Source: Kitasatospora albolonga (GTDB lineage: Bacteria; Actinomycetota; Actinomycetes; Streptomycetales; Streptomycetaceae). Taken from it: 64,000 nt of DNA. The stretch's first letter is position 1; every line of letters starts with the position of its first letter. Below are positions 1-8,144 of the stretch, piece by piece. The notes beneath the pieces were generated by a model, which was not told the DNA's origin, searched no databases, and saw nothing but the letters and a program-made list of their open reading frames with translations. The DNA lies in the NCBI GenBank assembly GCA_002082585.1, contig CP020563.1:1854001-1918000 (forward strand), given 5' to 3'. The position numbers and the translations under genes were made by a program.

Positions 1-31
1 AGTGCCATCGGCACGCAGGAGGAAATCCCCC

Positions 32-457
32 ATGACGACCGCCAAAGACATCATGCACAGCGGGGCCCGCTGGATTCCCGCCCACGAGACGCTCGACCGT
101 GCGGCGCAGCTGATGCGTGAGCACAACGTGGGCGCGCTGCCCGTCTCCGCCAACGGTGACTCGGACCGGATGGTCGGCATCATCACCGACCGCGACATCG
201 TCGTCGGCTGTGTGGCCAAGGGCCATGACCCCGCGAAGGTGACCGCCGGTGACCTCGCCCAGGGCACGCCCCGCTGGATCGAGGCGGACGCGGACGTGAA
301 CGCGGTCCTGGAGGAGATGCAGAACCACCGCATCCGACGGCTCCCCGTCGTCGAGAACAAGAAGCTCGTCGGCATGATCAGTGAGGCCGATCTCGCCCAG
401 CACCTCACCGAGGAGCAGATCGCGGCCTGGGCGGAGAAGGTGTACTCGCGCAGCTGA
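32..457 (+). CDS. Two-CBS-domain protein
   Basis: A 141-residue cytosolic protein made only of two CBS motifs (about residues 7-66 and 77-131), with the typical motif ends GIITDRDIVV and VGMISEADLAQ. CBS pairs form a Bateman module that binds adenine nucleotides or S-adenosylmethionine and senses energy state; stand-alone examples often act in stress or redox responses. The ATG at 32 is chosen over an upstream in-frame start because AGGAGGAA lies at ideal distance. No partner domain or partner gene is visible, so the ligand and target are unknown. The family is certain; the role is not. Confidence 0.9.
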   Translation: MTTAKDIMHSGARWIPAHETLDRAAQLMREHNVGALPVSANGDSDRMVGIITDRDIVVGCVAKGHDPAKVTAGDLAQGTPRWIEADADVNAVLEEMQNHRIRRLPVVENKKLVGMISEADLAQHLTEEQIAAWAEKVYSRS

Positions 458-541
458 CCCGTTCCCGGAGTCCCGTGGGGGTGGCGGGCCGCTGCCGCCC
501 GTTGGCCCCTGCCCCTTCCCTCTTCGCATACCCTCCCGGGG

Positions 542-547
542 TAAGCT
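542..547 (+). promoter_or_regulatory. -10 box, leaderless start of DUF6153-like gene
   Basis: TAAGCT lies 6 bases before the ATG at 554, so transcription should begin at the start codon. No Shine-Dalgarno sequence precedes the ATG. Confidence 0.5.
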
Positions 548-553
548 GCCCCC

Positions 554-985
554 ATGGTGCGTACGGTCGGCGGAGCCCGGAGCGGGAGCGTGATGTGCGG
601 GCAGCTGCTGCTGTTCGCCGCGCTGCTCTTCGGCATCTTCACCATGCACACCGTCGGGCACCCGGCCGAGCATGGCACCCCGTCCGCCCCATCCGCCCCG
701 TCTGCCGTGTCCACGGCCGGGGTTGACGGTGTCTCCGTCGGCACCGGGCACCATTCCTCCCATGAGTCCCACGACTCCCCCATGAGCGGCATGGACCCGC
801 TCTCCGTCTGTCTCGCCGTCCTCGGCGCCTGGGGGCTCGCCCTCGTCGGGCTCTGGCTGTTCGGGGTGCGCGTGGGCGGGCGGAGGCTCGGTACGCCGGT
901 GGGGGCGGGGCTCCTGCGGGTGCTGCGGGCGAATCCGCCGCCCCCGATATCGGTGCTCGCCACCGTCTCGGTGCTGCGTATTTAG
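554..985 (+). CDS. DUF6153-like membrane protein, His-rich
   Basis: A 143-residue protein with two predicted membrane helices (about residues 14-34 and 88-108) joined by a histidine-, serine- and methionine-rich loop containing GHHSSHESHDS and MSGMDP. It resembles the small DUF6153-type proteins that often sit next to copper genes in Streptomyces. The next gene, 66 bases downstream on the same strand, is a multicopper oxidase, so a role in periplasm-side copper binding or delivery is plausible. That role is an inference; no reaction can be assigned. The start lacks a ribosome site and probably gives a leaderless mRNA. Confidence 0.7.
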   Translation: MVRTVGGARSGSVMCGQLLLFAALLFGIFTMHTVGHPAEHGTPSAPSAPSAVSTAGVDGVSVGTGHHSSHESHDSPMSGMDPLSVCLAVLGAWGLALVGLWLFGVRVGGRRLGTPVGAGLLRVLRANPPPPISVLATVSVLRI

Positions 986-1051
986 GAGTGGGCGTTCACC
1001 TCCGCCCTTCCCGACCTCAAGCAACCAGCAGTTCCCAGAGGTGTTTTCAGC

Positions 1052-2635
1052 ATGTCCACACAGCCCACTCGACGCGCCGTGCTCGGTGCCGCTCTCGCCG
1101 TCGCCGGTACGGGAGCCCTCGCCGCCTGTTCCGACGGCGGCGGCCACGGCGGCTCCCACTCCCCCGGCGGCGCCCAGGACCCCGGTACGTACGTCTCGCC
1201 CGACGGCAAGGAGGTCGCGGCGGCCGAGAAGGCGCGCGGCTCCGGCCCCGTACGGAAGGTCTCCCTCACCGCCACCCGTGCCCGGCTCGATCTGGGCGGC
1301 GGCACCACCGTCGCCTCCTGGGCGTACGGGGACCGGCTCCCCGGGCGTGAGGTGCGGGTGACCGCCGGGGAGACCCTCGACCTCACCCTCGCCAACCACC
1401 TCCCGCAGCCCACCTCGATGCACTGGCACGGCCTCGCCCTGCGCAACGACATGGACGGGGTCCCCGGGCTCACCCAGCGGGCGATCGCGCCGGGGGCCGA
1501 CTTCCGCTACCGGTTCGCCGTGCCGCACCCGGGCACGTACTGGTTCCACCCGCACTCCGGCGTCCAGCAGGACCGGGGGCTCTACGCGCCGCTGATCGTG
1601 GAGGACCCGAAGGAGCCGTTGGCGTACGACAAGGAGTGGGTCGTCGTCCTGGACGACTGGGTCGACGGGGTGGCGGGCTCCACCCCGGACGCCGTGCTCA
1701 AGGAGCTGTCCGGCGGCATGGGCGGCGGGCACGACGGGATGGATCACGGGGCGCACACCATGTCCGGTGAGGACGATCCCGGTGAAGGCGGGCCCGACGG
1801 TCCCTCGCGGATGATGATGGGGGCGCGCAGTGAGCTGCTCGGGGGCGATGCCGGTGATGTGGCCTATCCGTACTACCTCGTCAACGGGCGCGTGGCCGAT
1901 GATCCCGGGACGTTCCGGGCGCGGCCCGGTGACCGTATCCGGCTGCGGATCATCAACGCCGGGGGCGACACCGCCTTCCGGGTCGCGCTCGGCGGCCACC
2001 GGCTGACCGTCACCCACACCGACGGGTTCCCCGTCCGGCACACCACGGGGGACGCGCTGCTGCTGGGGATGGGCGAGCGGTACGACGTCCTCGTCACCGC
2101 CGGGGACGGGGTCTTCCCGCTCACCGCCCTGGCCGAGGGGAAGAAGGCGTCCGCGCTCGCGGTGCTGCGGACCGGGAGCGGGGCCGCGCCCGACGCCTCC
2201 GTACGGCCGAAGGAGCTGGCGGGGAAGCTCGTCGAGGCGGGGCGGCTGGTGCCGGACCCGGCCGTGGCGCTGGAGCGGCGCGCGCCGGACCGGACCGTGC
2301 GGATGCGGCTCACGGGCGGGATGGAGAAGTACGACTGGGCCTTCGACGGGCAGCCCTACAGCGCGGAGCGGCGGCGGCCGGTGGTGGCCGGGGAGCGGGT
2401 GCGGGCCGTCTTCGAGAACGGGACGGCCATGTGGCACCCCATCCATCTGCACGGGCACACCTTCGCGCTGGCGGGGAACGGCGCCGGGGCCCGTAAGGAC
2501 ACCGCGATCGTGCTGCCGCACCGGTCGCTGACCGTGGAGTTCGACGCCGACAACCCGGGGCTGTGGATGGTCCACTGCCACAACGTCTACCACGCGGAGG
2601 CCGGGATGATGACCGTCATCGGGTACCGGGGCTGA
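1052..2635 (+). CDS. Multicopper oxidase, Tat-exported lipoprotein
   Basis: A 527-residue secreted multicopper oxidase (laccase/CueO/CopA-like). The N terminus has a twin-arginine signal (TRRAVLG) and a lipobox ending LAAC at about residue 25. The four copper-site motifs are all present: HWHG at 124, WFHPHSG with His166 and His168, HPIHLHGH at 462, and HCHNVYHAEAGMM at 508, with Cys509, His514 and axial Met519 for the type 1 site. A Met/His-rich insertion at about residues 222-260 (GGMGGGHDGMDHGAH, SRMMMG) resembles the CueO methionine-rich loop linked to cuprous oxidase activity. Probable role: extracytoplasmic copper oxidation or detoxification. An AGAGGTG site precedes the ATG. Confidence 0.95.
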   Translation: MSTQPTRRAVLGAALAVAGTGALAACSDGGGHGGSHSPGGAQDPGTYVSPDGKEVAAAEKARGSGPVRKVSLTATRARLDLGGGTTVASWAYGDRLPGREVRVTAGETLDLTLANHLPQPTSMHWHGLALRNDMDGVPGLTQRAIAPGADFRYRFAVPHPGTYWFHPHSGVQQDRGLYAPLIVEDPKEPLAYDKEWVVVLDDWVDGVAGSTPDAVLKELSGGMGGGHDGMDHGAHTMSGEDDPGEGGPDGPSRMMMGARSELLGGDAGDVAYPYYLVNGRVADDPGTFRARPGDRIRLRIINAGGDTAFRVALGGHRLTVTHTDGFPVRHTTGDALLLGMGERYDVLVTAGDGVFPLTALAEGKKASALAVLRTGSGAAPDASVRPKELAGKLVEAGRLVPDPAVALERRAPDRTVRMRLTGGMEKYDWAFDGQPYSAERRRPVVAGERVRAVFENGTAMWHPIHLHGHTFALAGNGAGARKDTAIVLPHRSLTVEFDADNPGLWMVHCHNVYHAEAGMMTVIGYRG

Positions 2636-2679
2636 GGGTGTGACGCGGCACCGATAACCGCTCCGGCCTGCGGTTCCGT

Positions 2680-2708
2680 GCGGCCCGGGCAGATTTTGCC
2701 CGGGCCGC
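2680..2708. terminator. Hairpin terminator after multicopper oxidase
   Basis: Perfect 12-bp arms (GCGGCCCGGGCA and complement) flank a GATTT loop 45 bases after the oxidase stop and just before the nadE promoter. Confidence 0.75.
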
Positions 2709-2733
2709 CGGGACATCGCGTCAGAAAGACGAT

Positions 2734-2739
2734 TACACT
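2734..2739 (+). promoter_or_regulatory. -10 box of leaderless nadE
   Basis: TACACT ends 7 bases before the GTG at 2747. There is no ribosome-binding site, which fits a leaderless transcript. Confidence 0.5.
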
Positions 2740-2746
2740 GGCCGAC

Positions 2747-4501
2747 GTGCCTCAACTACGTCTCGCACTGAATCAGATCGACTCGACCGTCGGCGACCTC
2801 GCCGGCAACTCCGAGGCGATCGTCCACTGGACCCGGCACGCCGCCGAGCAGGGCGCCCACCTCGTGGCGTTCCCCGAGATGGTGCTGACCGGATACCCCG
2901 TCGAGGACCTGGCCCTGCGGTCGTCCTTCGTCGAGGCTTCCCGGCAGGCGCTGCGCGCGCTGGCCGCCCGGCTCGACGCGGAGGGCTTCGGCGAACTGCC
3001 GGTCGTCGTCGGCTACCTGGACCGCTCCGAGCACGCCGCCGCGCGGTACGGGCAGCCCGCCGGTTCCCCGCGCAACGCGGCGGCCGTGCTGCACCGCGGC
3101 GGGATCGCGCTCAACTTCGCCAAGCACCACCTGCCGAACTACGGGGTGTTCGACGAGTTCCGGTACTTCGTGCCGGGCGACACGATGCCCGTCGTACGGG
3201 TCCACGGCATCGATGTGGCCCTCGCGATCTGCGAGGACCTCTGGCAGGACGGCGGGCGCGTCCCGGCCGCCCGGTCGGCCGGTGCCGGGCTGCTGCTGTC
3301 GATCAACGCCTCGCCGTACGAGCGGGACAAGGACGACACCCGGCTCGACCTGGTCCGCAAGCGGGCCCAGGAGGCCGGCTGCACGACCGCCTACCTGGCG
3401 ATGATCGGCGGGCAGGACGAGCTGGTCTTCGACGGCGACTCGATCGTCGTCGACAAGGAGGGCGAGGTCATCGCCCGCGCCCCGCAGTTCTCCGAGGGCA
3501 GCGTGATCCTCGATCTGGAGCTGCCCGCCGCCGCGCCCGTGGCGCCCTCGGGCGTGGTGGACGACGGGCTGCGCATCGAGCACGTGGTGCTCTCCGACCG
3601 GCCCGTGGCCCCGTACGAGCCGGAGCTCGCGGGCGGGTACGCGGACCGGCTGGGCGACGAGGAGGAGGTCTACTCGGCGCTGGTCGTCGGGCTCCGCGCG
3701 TACGCGGCGAAGAACGGTTTCAGCAGTGCGCTGCTCGGGCTCTCCGGCGGGATCGACTCGGCGCTCTGCGCGGCCATCGCGTGCGATGCGCTGGGCGCGC
3801 GGAACGTGTACGGCGTCTCGATGCCGTCGAAGTACTCCTCGGACCACTCGAAGAGCGACGCGGCGGAGCTGGCGCGGCGGACCGGGCTGAACTTCCGCAC
3901 CGTACCGATCGAGCCGATGTTCGACGCGTACATGGAGTCGCTGGGGCTCAGCGGTCTGGCGGAGGAGAACCTCCAGGCGCGGCTGCGCGGTACGACGCTG
4001 ATGGCGCTCTCCAACCAGGAGGGCCCGATCGTGCTGGCGCCGGGCAACAAGTCCGAGCTGGCGGTGGGGTATTCCACGCTGTACGGGGACGCGGTCGGCG
4101 CCTACGGGCCGATCAAGGACGTGTACAAGTCCTGGGTCTTCCGGCTGGCGAAGTGGCGCAACCGGGCCGCCGAGGAGCGGGGGCAGACCCCGCCGATCCC
4201 GGAGGCGTCCATCACCAAGCCGCCGAGCGCCGAGCTGCGGCCGGGGCAGGTCGACACGGACTCGCTGCCGGACTACGACGTCCTGGACGTGATCCTGGAG
4301 ATGTACGTGGACCGGGACCAGGGTCTCGACGCCATCGTGGCGGCCGGGTTCGACGCGGAGCTGGTCGCGAAGACGCTGCGGATGGTGGACACCGCCGAGT
4401 ACAAGCGGCGGCAGTATCCGCCGGGGACGAAGATCTCGCCGAAGGGGTTCGGGAAGGACCGGCGGCTGCCGATCACGAACCGGTGGCGCGAGTCGTCGTA
4501 G
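2747..4501 (+). CDS. nadE: Glutamine-dependent NAD+ synthetase
   Basis: A 584-residue two-domain enzyme making NAD+ from nicotinate adenine dinucleotide, ATP and glutamine in the last step of NAD synthesis. The N-terminal nitrilase-type glutaminase domain (residues 1-270) shows the Glu of AFPEMVLTGYP, the Lys of NFAKHHLP and the nucleophile Cys162 in AICEDLW. The C-terminal ATP-pyrophosphatase domain starts near 310 and has the P-loop SGGIDS at 333. Length fits the long, glutamine-using NadE class. The GTG at 2747 starts VPQLRLALNQIDSTVGD, the usual N terminus; a 23-codon upstream extension would run through the promoter and is rejected. It converges on the next gene with a 12-bp gap. Confidence 0.97.
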   Translation: MPQLRLALNQIDSTVGDLAGNSEAIVHWTRHAAEQGAHLVAFPEMVLTGYPVEDLALRSSFVEASRQALRALAARLDAEGFGELPVVVGYLDRSEHAAARYGQPAGSPRNAAAVLHRGGIALNFAKHHLPNYGVFDEFRYFVPGDTMPVVRVHGIDVALAICEDLWQDGGRVPAARSAGAGLLLSINASPYERDKDDTRLDLVRKRAQEAGCTTAYLAMIGGQDELVFDGDSIVVDKEGEVIARAPQFSEGSVILDLELPAAAPVAPSGVVDDGLRIEHVVLSDRPVAPYEPELAGGYADRLGDEEEVYSALVVGLRAYAAKNGFSSALLGLSGGIDSALCAAIACDALGARNVYGVSMPSKYSSDHSKSDAAELARRTGLNFRTVPIEPMFDAYMESLGLSGLAEENLQARLRGTTLMALSNQEGPIVLAPGNKSELAVGYSTLYGDAVGAYGPIKDVYKSWVFRLAKWRNRAAEERGQTPPIPEASITKPPSAELRPGQVDTDSLPDYDVLDVILEMYVDRDQGLDAIVAAGFDAELVAKTLRMVDTAEYKRRQYPPGTKISPKGFGKDRRLPITNRWRESS

Positions 4502-4513
4502 CGGGGGTGGCGG

Positions 4514-5803
4514 TCACCGGGGGCGTCCGGTGGCCGCCCTGTCCTCAAGCGGTCCGGTGGCCGCCCTTTCCTCAAACGCCGGACGGGCTTGAGGTGCGAG
4601 CCCGGTCGTGGGTGCCGGGCCGCCCCCGCGCAACGGTTCCGTCGTCGAGCGGCGGACGGGCGTGATGCGGTCCAGGTAGCCCGCCGTCAGTGCTATCGCC
4701 AGGCCCGCCACCGCCAGCACCGCGCCGACGAACGCCGGGGACGTCCAGCCCCAGCCCGCCGCGATGGCCACCCCGCCCAGCCAGGCGCCGCCCGCGTTGG
4801 CCAGGTTGAAGGCCGAGTGGTTGGAGGCCGAGGCCAGGGTCGGGGCGTCCTTCGCCTTGTTCATCACCAGCATCTGGAGCGGGGTCGTCGTCATGAACCC
4901 GACACCGCCCAGCAGCACCACCATCACCAGCGCCGCCCACGGCACGTGCACCGTGAACGGGAACACCACCAGCACCACCGCCAGCGCGCCGAGCGATCCG
5001 TACAGGGTCGGGCGCAGGGCCCGGTCCGTGAGCGGACCCGCGGCCAGGGCGCCCAGGGTCATCCCGATGCCGAAGAGGGCGAGGACGACGGTGACCGAGG
5101 ATTCGCCGAAGCCCATCGCCTCCGTGGTCATCGCCGAGAGGTACGAGTACACCGCGAAGACCCCCGCGAAGCCGAAGACCGCCGTGAGCAGGCCGAGGAG
5201 CACCTGACGGTGGCCGAGGGCGCGGAGTTCGCTCCGTACGTCCTGGTGGGCCTCGACCGGGATACGGGGCACCAGACGGGCCAGGGCCGCCATCGCCGCC
5301 AGGCCGATCGCCGCGACGACGAGGAACGTGGCGCGCCAGCCGAGGTGCTGGCCGAGCAGGGTCGCGGCGGGTACGCCGACGATGTTGGCGACCGTCAGGC
5401 CGAGGAACATCGTCGCCACCGCCCGCGCCCGGCGGCCCTCGGCGACCAGCCGGGCGGCGACGACCGCGCCGACGCCGAAGAAGGCGCCGTGCGGGAGCCC
5501 GGCGAGGAAGCGGCCCGCGACGAGCCAGCCGAAGCCGGGGGCGAGCGCCGAGGCCAGGTTGCCGACGGTGAACAGCGCCATCAGGAGCAGCAGCATCCGC
5601 TTGCGCGGCACACGGGAGCCGAGGCCGGTGAGCAGGGGTGCGCCCACGACGACCCCGATCGCGTACGCCGACACGAGGTATCCGGCGGTCGGCACGGAGG
5701 TTCCGAGGTCGTCCGCCACATTGGGCAGCAGGCCCATCATGACGAACTCGGTCGTGCCTATGCCGAAGGCGCTCACGGCCAGGGCGAGCAGGGCCAGAGG
5801 CAT
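4514..5803 (-). CDS. MFS drug exporter (AraJ/Cmx-like)
   Basis: A 429-residue, 12-helix major facilitator with the GIGTTEFVMMGLLPNVADDL opening typical of the AraJ/PbuE/chloramphenicol-exporter branch of proton-driven efflux pumps. The loop 2-3 motif is GSRVPRKR. The ATG at 5803 is preferred over a TTG five codons upstream because GAAGG lies 6-7 bases before it. The final 30 residues (RRSTTEPLRGG... then EERAATGPLEDRAATGRPR) are low in hydrophobicity and encoded by an intergenic repeat, so the ancestral stop was probably upstream. The substrate cannot be read from sequence, and no regulator gene is adjacent. Confidence 0.88.
   Translation of the reverse strand: MPLALLALAVSAFGIGTTEFVMMGLLPNVADDLGTSVPTAGYLVSAYAIGVVVGAPLLTGLGSRVPRKRMLLLLMALFTVGNLASALAPGFGWLVAGRFLAGLPHGAFFGVGAVVAARLVAEGRRARAVATMFLGLTVANIVGVPAATLLGQHLGWRATFLVVAAIGLAAMAALARLVPRIPVEAHQDVRSELRALGHRQVLLGLLTAVFGFAGVFAVYSYLSAMTTEAMGFGESSVTVVLALFGIGMTLGALAAGPLTDRALRPTLYGSLGALAVVLVVFPFTVHVPWAALVMVVLLGGVGFMTTTPLQMLVMNKAKDAPTLASASNHSAFNLANAGGAWLGGVAIAAGWGWTSPAFVGAVLAVAGLAIALTAGYLDRITPVRRSTTEPLRGGGPAPTTGLAPQARPAFEERAATGPLEDRAATGRPR
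4525..4594. repeat. Direct repeat plus CGCCGGACGGGCT hairpin
   Basis: A 24-base unit starting GTCCGGTGGCCGCCCT and ending TCCTCAA occurs at 4525 and again at 4552. The second copy runs into CCTCAA-ACGCCGGACGGGC-TTGAGG (4570-4594), a hairpin typical of short Streptomyces intergenic repeats. The block lies inside the last codons of the following minus-strand MFS gene and encodes its repeated AATGP/AATGR tail. Confidence 0.7.
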
Positions 5804-5883
5804 GGGGAACCTTCGCAATCTCGGAGCGGGGCGGGGCGGGGCAGGACGGCGCGGGACGGGACAGGACGGAGGGCAGAACAGAG

Positions 5884-5918
5884 AGCCGTCGCCCCGGAGC
5901 TGGCTCCGGGCGACGGCT
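5884..5918. terminator. Hairpin terminator
   Basis: AGCCGTCGCCCCGGAGC pairs with GCTCCGGGCGACGGCT around a very short loop, with one bulged base. It lies downstream of the EEP-family gene (stop at 6007, minus strand) and upstream of the MFS gene. Confidence 0.65.
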
Positions 5919-6006
5919 GGTCCCGCTTATGTGCGGTCCTGCTTATGTAAGTGACGAGAACAAATTGTCGCAGACGCCTCGCGGGGCGGTCACCACCGCA
6001 CGGCGG

Positions 6007-7032
6007 TCACAGCTGCACGCGGGCCGCCAGCGGCAGGTGGTCGCTGTCGGTCGCGGCGAGCGTCCACGAGGACTTCGGCTCGACGCCCTTGACCATGATC
6101 TGGTCGATCCGGGCCATCGGGAACGAGGCGGGCCAGCTGAAGCCGAAGCCGTCGCCCACCGCGCCCTGAGTGGAGCGCATCTGGGAGGTGACCGCCTTCA
6201 GCGCGCGGTCGTTCATCGTGCCGTTGAGGTCGCCGAGCAGGACGACGCGCTCGACCGGTTCGTCGGCGATGGCCTCGCCGAGGGCGTCGGCGCTGTCGTC
6301 GCGCTGGTTGGCGGTGAAGCCCGCGTGCAGCTTCACCCGGACCGACGGCAGGTGGGCCACGTACACCGCGACCTCGCCCTGCGGCGCCTTGACCGTGGAG
6401 CGCATGGCCCGGGTCCAGCCCATCTTGATGTCGACCGGCCTGGTGTTGCTGAGCGGGTACTTGCTCCACAGCCCGACCGTGCCCTGGACCGAGTGGTACG
6501 GGTAGCGGGCGGCCAGCGACTTCTCGTACGTCGGCACCTGCCCGCCCGGCAGCTCCTGGAGGGCCACGACGTCGGCCCCGGAGCCCGCGACCTGCTGGGC
6601 GGTGCCGGCGGGGTCGGGGTTGCCCGCGTTGACGTTGTGGGTGGCGACGGTCAGGTCACCGCCGGTGCCGGACTTGTCGGTGATCAGGCCGCCGAAGATG
6701 TTGAGCCAGACCACGGCGGGGAGCAGCAGGGCGATCAGCGCGGTGGCGGAGCGCCGCAGCAGGGCCAGGACCAGCAGCACCGGGATGAACAGCGCGATCC
6801 ACGGCAGGAACGTCTCGATGAGGCTGCCGAGGTTGCCGACCCGGTTGGGGATCTGCGCGTGGACGATCATCACCAGGGTCACCACGACGGAGCAGAGGGC
6901 CAGCACGATCCCGCGCCGCCAGATGCCCCGGTCCCGGGTCGCTCTGTTCCACAGGCTCCGGTAGCGGGTTCCGTCGGGCTGCGGGCGCTCCGCGCTGCCG
7001 TTGCCCGTGTCCGCTCCGTACGCCTGCACCAT
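6007..7032 (-). CDS. Membrane-anchored EEP-family hydrolase
   Basis: A 341-residue protein with three predicted N-terminal membrane helices (about residues 40-60, 70-95 and 98-118) followed by an endonuclease/exonuclease/phosphatase fold. Catalytic-site motifs are visible: THNVNAGN, VALQEL with the metal-binding Glu, LLGDLNGTMND and the C-terminal SDHLPLAARVQL with the His of the Asp-His pair. The family hydrolyses phosphodiesters in nucleic acids, phospholipids or phosphoinositides; the substrate here is unknown. The ATG at 7032 has AGGACGAG 8 bases upstream. A GTG ten codons earlier is possible, but its GGAG is too close. Confidence 0.82.
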   Translation of the reverse strand: MVQAYGADTGNGSAERPQPDGTRYRSLWNRATRDRGIWRRGIVLALCSVVVTLVMIVHAQIPNRVGNLGSLIETFLPWIALFIPVLLVLALLRRSATALIALLLPAVVWLNIFGGLITDKSGTGGDLTVATHNVNAGNPDPAGTAQQVAGSGADVVALQELPGGQVPTYEKSLAARYPYHSVQGTVGLWSKYPLSNTRPVDIKMGWTRAMRSTVKAPQGEVAVYVAHLPSVRVKLHAGFTANQRDDSADALGEAIADEPVERVVLLGDLNGTMNDRALKAVTSQMRSTQGAVGDGFGFSWPASFPMARIDQIMVKGVEPKSSWTLAATDSDHLPLAARVQL

Positions 7033-7078
7033 CGCGCTCGTCCTCACTGCCTTGCCGTACACATCTCCGCGCCCCTCG

Positions 7079-7084
7079 ACCCTA
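7079..7084 (-). promoter_or_regulatory. -10 box of EEP-family gene
   Basis: TAGGGT on the minus strand puts the transcription start near 7072, giving a leader of about 40 bases to the ATG at 7032. Confidence 0.4.
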
Positions 7085-7263
7085 GGTGATGGGCGGCGCC
7101 TTTCCCGTCGCCGACTTCCCGCGGCCCACGACGGTCCTTCGTGAGCAGGACGAGCGGAGCGGGACGGGAGGTTCCGGGCCGGGGCGGGAGGGCGGGGCTT
7201 GTGACAGAACGATCACACTCGCCGGGGAGGGAGGTACGGGGGGCGTCCCGTTCCCCGGCGCGT

Positions 7264-7327
7264 CAGCCGTACGTCTCTCCCCGTCCGCCTCAGCCGTACG
7301 TCCCCTCGTCCACATCAGCCGTGCGTC
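7264..7327. repeat. Three CAGCCGTACGTC-type direct repeats
   Basis: CAGCCGTACGTC occurs at 7264 and 7291, and as CAGCCGTGCGTC at 7316, spaced 27 and 25 bases apart. The array lies between the EEP gene and the stop end of the TetR gene, overlapping the TetR 3' end slightly. The function is unknown. Confidence 0.5.
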
Positions 7328-8016
7328 CCGGCCCCTGTTTCTGTTGTCGCCGGGGCCAGTCCCTGGAGCAGTGCCGTGATGATGCGGTCGGCGAGGTCGT
7401 CGGGGAGCGGTGCGTCGGGGCGGTGGACGGTACGGACCAGCATCGGGCCGACGAAGAGGTCGTCGATCAGCTCCACGTCGAGGTCGTCGCGGAGCTCCCC
7501 CGCCGCGACGGCCCGCCGGACCGCCGCCAGCATCGCCACGCGCCGGGGGGCGATCACCGTGCCGAAGTACTCGTCCCAGAGCTTCGGGTGGCTTTTCATC
7601 TGGGCGAAGATGTTGTGCAGCAGCACCGAGGAGCGCTGGGCCAGGCCCCGGGTGCGCAGGGATTCCAGCATGACGCGCAGGTCGGCGAGGCCGGCGGTGC
7701 CGGAGACCGGCGGGTCGACGGGTTCCATGTCCCGTACGACGTCGACGAAGAGCTCCTCCTTTCCCGTCCAGCGGCGGTAGATCGTGGCCTTGCCGACACC
7801 CGCCGTACGCGCGATGCGTTCGATGGAGAGGCCGGCCAGGGGTTCGCCCGCCTCCAGGAGGGTGATGACGGCGTCCAGGATGGCCCGTTCGGCGGCGGCG
7901 GAGCGGGGGCGGCCGCGGCGGGGCTCCTGGCCGTCGGGGGGCGGGGGGCAGCCGGGCCGCTCACCGTCCCGCCGCTCTTCCCGTGCCCCGTCCCGTCCGC
8001 CGTCCTGGTCCCGCAC
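7315..8016 (-). CDS. TetR-family repressor of the adjacent exporter
   Basis: A 233-residue TetR regulator. After about 35 disordered Pro/Arg-rich residues, the helix-turn-helix (residues 40-85) reads SIERIARTAGVGKATIYRRW, and an all-helical ligand domain fills the rest. It sits 128 bases downstream of the DHA2 exporter gene on the same strand, and a 19-bp palindrome typical of TetR operators covers the -35 region of that exporter, so local repression relieved by a drug-like ligand is inferred. Start is GTG at 8016 with a weak GGCGG site; a later start after the disordered segment is possible. Confidence 0.9.
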   Translation of the reverse strand: MRDQDGGRDGAREERRDGERPGCPPPPDGQEPRRGRPRSAAAERAILDAVITLLEAGEPLAGLSIERIARTAGVGKATIYRRWTGKEELFVDVVRDMEPVDPPVSGTAGLADLRVMLESLRTRGLAQRSSVLLHNIFAQMKSHPKLWDEYFGTVIAPRRVAMLAAVRRAVAAGELRDDLDVELIDDLFVGPMLVRTVHRPDAPLPDDLADRIITALLQGLAPATTETGAGTHG

Positions 8017-8144
8017 CTGAAGCCGCCTCTCGCCGTGCTCGTACGACCGTCGCCGTACGACCGTCGCGCCCGCCCCGATTCTCGCCGACCGGGGCGGGGC
8101 GGGAGGCCGGGGCCCCAGCTCGGAAGCCGCGCCCCAGCCGCCCG

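Noticed and set aside
2678..2746. A 23-codon N-terminal extension of NadE
   Set aside because: It would be translated through a terminator hairpin and the promoter; the family N terminus begins at 2747.
5940..5990. An operator at the AT-richer segment TGACGAGAACAAATTGTCG
   Set aside because: The symmetry is weak (only ACAA-A-TTGT) and no regulator is adjacent, so it is not called.
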